Assembly (NCBI GenBank): GCA_018830415.1
Contig: JAHJSJ010000130.1
Span: 1-7,737 of the forward strand
Length of the DNA stretch: 7,737 nucleotides
From: Alphaproteobacteria bacterium
GTDB lineage: Bacteria; Pseudomonadota; Alphaproteobacteria; Sphingomonadales; Sphingomonadaceae
Reading direction: 5' to 3'
Below the pieces are notes generated by a model that saw only the letters and a program-made list of their open reading frames with translations, was not told where the DNA came from and did not search any database. Positions 1 through 4,781 of this stretch are shown here, piece after piece; position 1 is the first letter of the stretch, and every line of letters begins with the position of its first letter. The position numbers and the translations under genes were made by a program.

Positions 1-420
1 ATCGGACGCGATCAGTTCCTGCAATAGCGGGCTGAGCACCGGGTCAATGGCGCGGCGCAGCTGGAACTTTTCCGCAAGCAGGCCCTCGTTGGCAAGCGCA
101 TGACAGAAGCTGAGCAACGGCTCGTCACGCATCAAGCGATCGGCCCAGAAATCGATCATCGCCGGATCGGCCAGCGATGTAGAGCGAGCGGCGGGATCAC
201 GTCCGGCCATCGCAGCCAGCAATTGCGCGGCACAATCCACCACCATGCCGCGCACCCGCGCAAGAATGGCGTCGCTCACCAATGCATGGGCGTCACTGGC
301 GAGCAAATGGCGCAGCACCGGAACGACCGCCGCCGCCGCGCGGTCTTCGCGCGCGAGTTCATCCCGCAGGATCGCCTCGACAGCTTGGTCGGCGGCAAGG
401 TCCATCGTTTCTTCGCCCAT
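1..420 (-). CDS. Unassigned helical protein, N-terminal 140 residues (3' end cut by window)
   Basis: The frame is open from ATG at 420 to the window edge, giving 140 residues that begin MGEETMDLAAD. I do not recognise the family. The visible part looks all-helical and soluble, rich in Ala, Leu, Asp and Arg, with no signal peptide or membrane segment. The most distinctive stretch is residues about 110-140, with FCHALANEGLLAEK followed by AIDPVLSPLLQELI. An in-frame TAA upstream (before any other start codon) makes 420 the first ATG. A second in-frame ATG lies at 405. An AGG touches the first ATG directly, so the ribosome-site spacing is poor for both. It follows the nucleotidyltransferase-like gene by 41 bp on the same strand, so it could be co-transcribed or have its own promoter (see the CtrA-like box at 446-460). 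Family possibilities such as the alphaproteobacterial DUF2336 group crossed my mind but I cannot support them. Confidence 0.8.
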   Translation of the reverse strand, partial: MGEETMDLAADQAVEAILRDELAREDRAAAAVVPVLRHLLASDAHALVSDAILARVRGMVVDCAAQLLAAMAGRDPAARSTSLADPAMIDFWADRLMRDEPLLSFCHALANEGLLAEKFQLRRAIDPVLSPLLQELIASD

Positions 421-423
421 CCT

Positions 424-442
424 TGCAGGCCTAACACCTGCA
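424..442 (-). other. Small hairpin directly before a start codon
   Basis: TGCAGG (424-429) and CCTGCA (437-442) can pair as a perfect 6-bp stem with a 7-base loop. The stem ends three bases (AGG) before the ATG at 420. It is not followed by a T-run on either strand, so it is not a convincing terminator. If it forms in the mRNA it would sit over the ribosome-docking region of the downstream gene. It may equally be chance. Confidence 0.3.
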
Positions 443-445
443 TAG

Positions 446-460
446 TTAAGGCCGCGTTAG
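446..460 (-). promoter_or_regulatory. Candidate CtrA box TTAA-N7-TTAG
   Basis: The plus strand reads TTAA, seven bases, TTAG, which is 7 of 8 conserved positions of the CtrA consensus TTAA-N7-TTAA. It lies in the 41-bp gap between two minus-strand genes, 26-40 bases before the ATG at 420. TTAA is rare here: I found only four copies in the window, and two of them sit in such near-boxes in gene gaps. A TATGCA on the minus strand at 439-444 could be a weak -10, with a possible TTGAAC at 460-465, but the 15-bp spacing is short. That CtrA controls this gene is inference. Confidence 0.35.
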
Positions 461-461
461 T

Positions 462-1658
462 TCAATTGTCGGCTTTGCGCAGTAGCAAAGCAGCAAGCAG
501 CGCCAATGCCATGATTGCGACCGCCTCAGGCAGCAAACCGAAAACCGCCGCCAAGGCGAGCAACAGCAGTTGGATCGCCCGGTCGGATGCAACCGCCGCC
601 AGCGCGGTATTGGTTGTTTTTGACGCAAGTCGTGCCAGCCCGATGGCCATCGGCCCACACACCGCCAGCGGAGTCCATTCGGGCCAGGGGGATAGCGCAA
701 ACCATATCGCAACTGCGGTCAAAGCATCCACCAAAACCCCCACAATTACCCCGCGCCGCCCAGCGGTGTGCTGGCGCAGCAGATGCTGGCGCAGCGTCGC
801 AAAGCCACCCGAAAGCCGCGCGGCAAAATTGCCAAGCGCCGCCAGCGCAAGGCCGCCCGCTGCCGCCCCCAACGCCGCCGTCACCGCTCCGCCAATCAGC
901 AAGGCGAATGCTGCGGCTGCGCCAATCATTGGTGCCCGCATCAGGCCGTGCGGCGCAAGTTTTCGCACCAGCACCGCCGCCAGTGTTGCCAGCGGCGCGC
1001 GCCAATCCGATTCCGGTGCCGCTTTTGCAATCATGGCCTGTTCGTGCCGCGTGATCGCATCCGCGCTATCCGCCAGCAAACACGCCTCATCCCTCAACGC
1101 ATTTGCGGTCAAACCATGACAAAGCGTTCCAGCTTGCAAGGCGAGCCGCAACAGCACCGAAATCGCATCGGCATCCGCTGGAAAATCAGCTAATTGTTGC
1201 ACTGGCGCACCGCGCATCACCAGCAGTCCGGCCCAATGGTGCACCGCATCGACACGCTCAAAGTCGTGAGGGTGGCTGGTCGCAAGCGGATGATCGGAAG
1301 GCAGGCAGGCGACCATCCGGCGCAGGCCGGGGTCAGCCTCCACCAGCGAGCGCGCCAGCAGCGGATCGGGCACCAGCCCATCGCGCAGTATGATGAGATC
1401 ATCCTCGGCCCGAACCAGCGCTGGAAGTGCGGCAAAGCCTTTCAACGCATGAAACGCGCCGCCGCCCGCTTCAACCTCGTGTTGCAGACGCAGCACTTCA
1501 CCGCGCACGTCCTCGCACAGACAGAGTATCCGTTCGACGCCCAGATCGCGCATCAACGCCACCTGCCAAGCCAGCACCGACCGCCCGACCACAGGCAATT
1601 CGGCGCGCAATTCGCCGGTCGCGGTGCGTGTGACAGCAGCAATCAGGCCGGTGCGCAT
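462..1658 (-). CDS. Membrane protein with degenerate nucleotidyltransferase-like N-terminal half
   Basis: 398 residues. The first ~150 look like a Rossmann-type sugar/alcohol nucleotidyltransferase: beta strand LIAAVT (5-10), GRSVLAWQVALMRDLGVERI (25-44) in the place of the family's PK-x-L-x-x-GxPLL...G segment, and LIILRDGLV (88-96) in the place of the strand ending in the metal-binding Asp. However, the glycine-rich GxGxR loop and the following Pro-Lys are not recognisable, so catalysis is doubtful. The C-terminal half (about 243-395) is hydrophobic, with roughly four or five membrane helices (about 243-276, 303-323, 328-345, 362-392). A cytidylyltransferase fused to a CDP-alcohol phosphotransferase is the obvious comparison (archaeal inositol-phosphate enzymes), but the signature D-x2-D-G-x2-A-R is absent. 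The start at 1658 is supported by GGAG (1668-1671) 9 bases upstream, and an in-frame ATG at 1667 is followed at once by TGA. The 79-bp gap to the Hpt-like gene upstream shows no clear promoter or terminator. Function unknown. Confidence 0.85.
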   Translation of the reverse strand: MRTGLIAAVTRTATGELRAELPVVGRSVLAWQVALMRDLGVERILCLCEDVRGEVLRLQHEVEAGGGAFHALKGFAALPALVRAEDDLIILRDGLVPDPLLARSLVEADPGLRRMVACLPSDHPLATSHPHDFERVDAVHHWAGLLVMRGAPVQQLADFPADADAISVLLRLALQAGTLCHGLTANALRDEACLLADSADAITRHEQAMIAKAAPESDWRAPLATLAAVLVRKLAPHGLMRAPMIGAAAAFALLIGGAVTAALGAAAGGLALAALGNFAARLSGGFATLRQHLLRQHTAGRRGVIVGVLVDALTAVAIWFALSPWPEWTPLAVCGPMAIGLARLASKTTNTALAAVASDRAIQLLLLALAAVFGLLPEAVAIMALALLAALLLRKADN

Positions 1659-1737
1659 CCTTCACATCTCCGATCGAGCCACGGAAAGACTGAGGGATTG
1701 GCGGGTTCAGCGCAATCGTTCAAGCACCATCATGGGA

Positions 1738-2049
1738 TCAGCGACGTGCGGAGCGTGAGAACCGCGCGAGCACCGCTTCGATCTCGCGGATGGCCAAAGG
1801 CTCGCCCGGTGCCGCCTGCAGCGCGATTTCAGCGGCCTGCAACAAGTCGTCGGCATGGAAACTTGCCGCCAGCCCTTTCAGCCGCATTGCCGCAACGTTC
1901 CAGTTGCCATCGCAGCGCGCCCGTTTGAGCAGGTCAAGCTGACGAGCCGCGCTTTCTAGAAACGCCGCGCGCAGTTCGCGCAGTAGCACGGCATCATCGC
2001 CGGCCGCCGCCGCAAGGGTCGCATCAAGGGCTCCATTATCAAACGCCAT
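1738..2049 (-). CDS. Hpt-domain-like protein lacking the phospho-histidine
   Basis: 103 residues from ATG at 2049 (MAFDNGALDA...). The size, all-helical character and the motif MRLKGLAASF (55-64) match histidine-containing phosphotransfer (Hpt) domains, whose core is H-x-L-K-G followed by a small-residue helix. The position of the phosphorylated His is Met55 here (codon ATG), while Leu57-Lys58-Gly59 are kept. His65 lies ten residues later, where family members usually have Gly, and is not the phospho-site. The domain can therefore probably bind a response regulator or kinase surface but not carry phosphate. A TTG at 2067 would add six residues, but the candidate -10 TATGAT (2056-2061) lies downstream of it and points to a leaderless mRNA starting at 2049. 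No Shine-Dalgarno sequence precedes 2049. It is divergent from the coiled-coil polarity-type gene and first in the minus-strand group. I recall similar His-less proteins in sphingomonads, unverified. Confidence 0.8.
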   Translation of the reverse strand: MAFDNGALDATLAAAAGDDAVLLRELRAAFLESAARQLDLLKRARCDGNWNVAAMRLKGLAASFHADDLLQAAEIALQAAPGEPLAIREIEAVLARFSRSARR

Positions 2050-2055
2050 GACACG

Positions 2056-2061
2056 ATCATA
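2056..2061 (-). promoter_or_regulatory. Candidate -10 element for the Hpt-like gene
   Basis: The minus strand reads TATGAT, five of six matches to TATAAT, followed by six bases and then ATG at 2049. Transcription would begin at or next to the A of the start codon, giving a leaderless mRNA, consistent with the missing ribosome-binding site. Confidence 0.4.
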
Positions 2062-2073
2062 AGACAAATTGGG

Positions 2074-2088
2074 TTAAAGCGGGGTTTA
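2074..2088. promoter_or_regulatory. Candidate CtrA box TTAA-N7-TTTA
   Basis: TTAA (2074-2077), seven bases, TTTA (2085-2088): 7 of 8 conserved positions of the CtrA site TTAA-N7-TTAA. It lies between two oppositely oriented TATGAT elements and is nearly symmetric, so one bound dimer could serve both genes. It overlaps the -35 position of the plus-strand promoter. No other sequence in the window fits as well except 446-460. Confidence 0.45.
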
Positions 2089-2092
2089 TCAC

Positions 2093-2097
2093 GAGTC
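2093..2097. promoter_or_regulatory. GANTC (CcrM methylation) site in promoter
   Basis: GAGTC fits the GANTC target of the alphaproteobacterial cell-cycle methyltransferase CcrM. It is the only GANTC I see in a gene gap; the others I noticed are inside genes. It falls between the -35 and -10 positions of the inferred plus-strand promoter, the usual placement at GcrA-controlled promoters. Confidence 0.4.
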
Positions 2098-2103
2098 CGA
2101 CTG

Positions 2104-2116
2104 TGTTATGATAACA
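2104..2116. repeat. Perfect 13-bp palindrome TGTTATGATAACA
   Basis: Two 6-base arms (TGTTAT and ATAACA) around a single G, ending two bases before the ATG at 2119. It includes the plus-strand TATGAT. It could be an operator, or simply follow from the -10 sequence being followed by AACA. Confidence 0.6.
2107..2112 (+). promoter_or_regulatory. Candidate -10 element for the coiled-coil gene
   Basis: TATGAT, then six bases (AACAAT), then ATG at 2119. Same hexamer and same spacing as the opposite promoter. Transcription from about 2119 would give a leaderless mRNA for the first ATG, or an 18-base leader if translation starts at 2137. Confidence 0.4.
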
Positions 2117-2118
2117 AT

Positions 2119-4500
2119 ATGGCAGGACGGCACCAGATGCGCGCCTTGGGGCGCAAGAGCGGCGAAAACGGCGCAACGAAGCCGGTTTCGCCGGACAATG
2201 CAGCCGATAACTCGGCAGCGCCAGAAGCGGCCGAATTGGAACTTTCGGAAAGCTGGATTGCCGACGGCGACCCCGCTCTGCCGACATCCCGGTTCGGGTG
2301 GGTGTCACCGACTTTGGCATTGGCAACCATTGTCGCATGGTCGGCATTTTTCGTCTGGTCGCATTGGGCAAAATTGCTTGCCAACCCTGCCCCAGATCTG
2401 TGGGCAGGCTGGGCTGTGCAATGGTCGGCACCGGTTGCTCTGGTCGGGGTCGTCTGGCTACTCGCCATGCGATCATCGCGCGCAGAATCCAATCGCTTTG
2501 TCGCCAGCGCCGTGCTGATGAACCAAGAAAGCGCTGCGCTCGAAGCGCGTCTCAAGGTGGTCAACCGCGAACTCAGCCTCGCGCGGGAATTTCTGGGCGC
2601 GCAATCGCGCGATCTGGAATCGCTGGGCCGGATCGCGGCGGAGCGGATTTCCACCCATGCAGGCGAATTGCAGGCGCTCATCACCACCAATGGCGCGCAG
2701 GTCGAGGCGATTGGCAGCGCCAGCGAAACCGCGCTCGGCAACATGAACCGGCTGCGCGATGACCTGCCGGTGATCGCCAATTCCGCACGCGACGTCGCCA
2801 ACCAGATCGGCGGCGCAGGGCGCAATGCGCAGGATCAGCTTGAACGGCTGGTGGCCGGGTTCGAGAGGCTCAACACCTTTGGTGCCGCCAGCGAAACGCA
2901 GGTGCGCAGTCTGGGCGAGCGGGTGGGCGAAACGCTAACCGGGTTCGAAGATCAGCTAACCCGGATCGAAGCGCTCGTCACCCAGCGATTTGTCGCCTTG
3001 CAGACCGACGCCGAAGCCTACCGTGCCCGGCTCGACACGCTGGAAGCCACTGCGCTCGCCGCGCTGGGCAAACGGGCACGGCAAACCACGTCTGAAATTG
3101 AGGCTTTCGACAGCCAGCTGAGTGAACGAAGCCGCGCGCTTGCCGAACAGTTTGAACAGCGCCAGGCCGCGTTCGAAACTCACGAAGCGCAAGCAAGCGA
3201 ACTGCTGGCACAGCGGCTTAGCGAACTTGATGATGCCCTGGCTCTGCGGCGTGAAGCGCAGATTGCCGATACTGAAAAGCTGCTGGCGCATGGCGAAGCA
3301 GTGGCAGAACGCATCGACCAGTTGGGGCAGATGATACGCGAAATTGACGAGCACGGTGAAGCTGCACACACCAACCTTACGACAGGTCTTGGCACGCTTG
3401 GGGAACATTTGGCCGACAAACGCGCCGCGCTTGCCGCAACTGAGACACAATTGGCGCAACTCACCGAAAGCGGCATTCGCCTGCTGGAAATCATCCAGTC
3501 GGGCGCGCGCACCACACGCGAAGATCTGACCCAGTCGATCACCGGAGCCGGCGAAGCGCTCTCTGAGGTTGAGGCGCGCGCTGACACGGTCAACCAGTTG
3601 ATGCTGCGTTCAAGCGAGCAAGGCAACGATCTGTCGGGCTATCTGCTGCAAACCCGCAGCGAGATCGACGCCGCCGATGAAGCGATTGCCGGGTTCCGAT
3701 CACGCCTCGCCGAACAGTCAGACGACGCGCTCGCCCGCCTACAGGGCCTGCGCGGCGGGTTCGCGCGGCTGGCGGAGGAAAGCGGAACGCTCGCCGCTGA
3801 CACGCAGGAACGGTTGCGCGATGCACTCGGCACGCTGGAGACAGCGATTGCACAGGCCTTTGCCACCCTTGATGCCGGTGCGCGGGAAAAGACCGCTGCG
3901 CTCGCTCAGAACCTCGGCGGCGAAGCGGTCGAGGTGCTCGAACGCGCGCTACAAAATGAAGCAGCCACGATGATCGGCAAGTTAGAGCAAGCAGCAGCCC
4001 GTGCCTCGGGCGTCGGCCGGGAAGTAACCATCCAGCTGCGCGATCAGCTTGTGCGGGTGAACGAGCTTACCGGCAATCTCGAACACCGCGTGACGCGGGT
4101 GCGCGAACTGGCCGAAGAACAGATCAATAATGACTTCGCGCGGCGCATGGCGCTGATCACCGACAGCCTCAATTCGGCTGCCATCGATATCAGCACCGCG
4201 CTGTCCACCGAAGTGGCGGACACCGCATGGGATGCCTATCTGAAGGGCGACCGCGGCATCTTTACGCGCCGCGCGGTGCGGCTGGTCGACAATGGCACCG
4301 CACGCGAGATTGAATCGCTCTACAACGCGGACGATGCGTTCAAGGCCAATGTCAGCCGCTACATTCACGATTTCGAGGCGATGCTGCGCTCGATTCTGTC
4401 GACCCGTGATGGCCACGCGCTGAGCGTGACGGTGCTGGGTTCGGAAATGGGCAAGCTCTATGTCGCGCTGGCACAGGCGATCCAGCGCCTACGCAGCTAG
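2119..4500 (+). CDS. TipN-like membrane-anchored coiled-coil polarity protein
   Basis: 793 residues. A polar, disordered N-terminus (1-58) precedes two membrane helices (about 60-80 and 97-117) joined by a short Pro/Trp-containing loop. A long Ala/Glu/Leu/Arg-rich coiled coil follows (about 135-665), then a compact C-terminal domain (about 665-793) with AWDAYLKGDRGIFTRRAV (703-720) and, near the end, EMGKLYVALAQAIQ. With short hairpin membrane anchoring, both termini would be cytoplasmic. This order and size match Caulobacter TipN (roughly 880 residues, two membrane helices, coiled coil), which marks the new pole and helps place flagella and guide chromosome segregation. I also recall the C-terminal motif from TipN/kinesin-like annotated alphaproteobacterial proteins, unverified. 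Automated pipelines often call such proteins ATPase or kinesin-like, but I see no Walker A motif. ATG 2119 has no ribosome site; ATG 2137 has AGGA 9 bases upstream. Orthology with TipN is inference. Confidence 0.88.
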   Translation: MAGRHQMRALGRKSGENGATKPVSPDNAADNSAAPEAAELELSESWIADGDPALPTSRFGWVSPTLALATIVAWSAFFVWSHWAKLLANPAPDLWAGWAVQWSAPVALVGVVWLLAMRSSRAESNRFVASAVLMNQESAALEARLKVVNRELSLAREFLGAQSRDLESLGRIAAERISTHAGELQALITTNGAQVEAIGSASETALGNMNRLRDDLPVIANSARDVANQIGGAGRNAQDQLERLVAGFERLNTFGAASETQVRSLGERVGETLTGFEDQLTRIEALVTQRFVALQTDAEAYRARLDTLEATALAALGKRARQTTSEIEAFDSQLSERSRALAEQFEQRQAAFETHEAQASELLAQRLSELDDALALRREAQIADTEKLLAHGEAVAERIDQLGQMIREIDEHGEAAHTNLTTGLGTLGEHLADKRAALAATETQLAQLTESGIRLLEIIQSGARTTREDLTQSITGAGEALSEVEARADTVNQLMLRSSEQGNDLSGYLLQTRSEIDAADEAIAGFRSRLAEQSDDALARLQGLRGGFARLAEESGTLAADTQERLRDALGTLETAIAQAFATLDAGAREKTAALAQNLGGEAVEVLERALQNEAATMIGKLEQAAARASGVGREVTIQLRDQLVRVNELTGNLEHRVTRVRELAEEQINNDFARRMALITDSLNSAAIDISTALSTEVADTAWDAYLKGDRGIFTRRAVRLVDNGTAREIESLYNADDAFKANVSRYIHDFEAMLRSILSTRDGHALSVTVLGSEMGKLYVALAQAIQRLRS
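2124..2127 (+). promoter_or_regulatory. Ribosome-binding site for an alternative start at 2137
   Basis: AGGA lies nine bases before the in-frame ATG at 2137 (residue 7 of the longer reading). If transcription starts near 2119, this would give a normal 18-base leader and a 787-residue protein. The longer leaderless start at 2119 remains possible. Confidence 0.4.
4497..4500. other. Interlocked convergent stop codons (CTAG)
   Basis: The four bases CTAG carry the TAG of the coiled-coil gene (4498-4500, plus) and the TAG of the DUF1467 gene (4499-4497, minus). The two convergent genes overlap by three bases, leaving no space for a terminator between them. Confidence 0.95.
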
Positions 4501-4781
4501 CGCGCCGCTGTTCCCGGCGGCTTGGGCAGAATGTCGATATCGGCAACAGTGACCCAGCCATATTGGTAATTGGCGACGAACAGCCCGGTGAACAATGCCG
4601 CGATGATCGTTGCCCGCAGCGCCACCCTGCCGGGGCGAAAATTGACCGGGGCGCTGTCCGCCTGACCCGGCACCTTTGCCTCCCCGGCTTCATCGGCGGT
4701 GCGCACCCCGAACGGCAACATCACGAACGCGCTCATCACCCAGAACAGGAAATAGATCGCTGCAATCGAAGTAATCTGCAT
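4497..4781 (-). CDS. DUF1467 family small membrane protein
   Basis: 94 residues with two membrane helices (about 4-24 and 54-73). Between them is a polar loop of about 30 residues beginning LPFGVRTADEAGEA. The LPFGVRT motif after helix 1, the NYQYGW after helix 2 and the length fit the alphaproteobacterial DUF1467 family, of unknown function, often found next to RNase J (from recall). The start ATG overlaps the RNase J stop as TGATG, indicating translational coupling. No independent Shine-Dalgarno site is evident. It is the last gene of the minus-strand block and ends inside the stop codon of the opposing coiled-coil gene. Confidence 0.85.
   Translation of the reverse strand: MQITSIAAIYFLFWVMSAFVMLPFGVRTADEAGEAKVPGQADSAPVNFRPGRVALRATIIAALFTGLFVANYQYGWVTVADIDILPKPPGTAAR

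Larger units (their letters stand above)
2050..2118. promoter_or_regulatory. Divergent promoter region with cell-cycle-type sites
   Basis: This 69-bp gap separates the Hpt-like gene (minus, from 2049) and the coiled-coil gene (plus, from 2119). It contains a CtrA-like box, one GANTC site, and TATGAT on each strand spaced exactly six bases from the first ATG of each gene. No good -35 hexamer is visible for either promoter, which fits activator-dependent transcription. For the plus-strand promoter with start near 2119, the CtrA box spans about -45 to -31 and GANTC about -26 to -22. Those positions agree with what is known of CtrA-activated and GcrA/CcrM-dependent promoters in Caulobacter. Functional assignment is inference. 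Confidence 0.5.

Noticed and set aside
100..1119. Long open plus-strand frame of 339 codons
   Set aside because: It runs antisense through the two minus-strand genes at 1-420 and 462-1658 and across their gap. The composition is that of a high-GC shadow (Ala/Ser/Arg-rich, no domain), and no ribosome site was seen.
1659..1667. In-frame ATG at 1667 as start of the nucleotidyltransferase-like gene
   Set aside because: The very next codon is TGA.
1659..1737. Independent promoter in the gap between the Hpt-like and nucleotidyltransferase-like genes
   Set aside because: A TTGAAC on the minus strand has no acceptable -10 at normal spacing, and there is no TTAA or GANTC in the gap. Read-through from 2049 is simpler.
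1194..1928. Open plus-strand frame of 244 codons
   Set aside because: It is antisense to the nucleotidyltransferase-like gene and the Hpt-like gene. It is His/Arg/Gln-rich with no recognisable motif, and the opposite strand has family-level signals.
2050..2067. TTG at 2067 as the start of the Hpt-like gene
   Set aside because: It has no ribosome site and would place the candidate -10 TATGAT inside the coding region. The ATG at 2049 fits a leaderless start and gives a more typical N-terminus.
2106..2825. Minus-strand frame of 239 codons opposite the coiled-coil gene
   Set aside because: It is a Ser/Arg/Ala-rich shadow overlapping the divergent promoter, and the plus-strand frame has clear membrane helices and coiled coil.
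2119..4500. Reading the coiled-coil protein as an SMC-type ATPase, kinesin or chemoreceptor
   Set aside because: No Walker A or Walker B motif, no kinesin motor domain, and no conserved chemoreceptor signalling tip were seen. The two membrane helices are adjacent with a very short loop, unlike a sensor domain.
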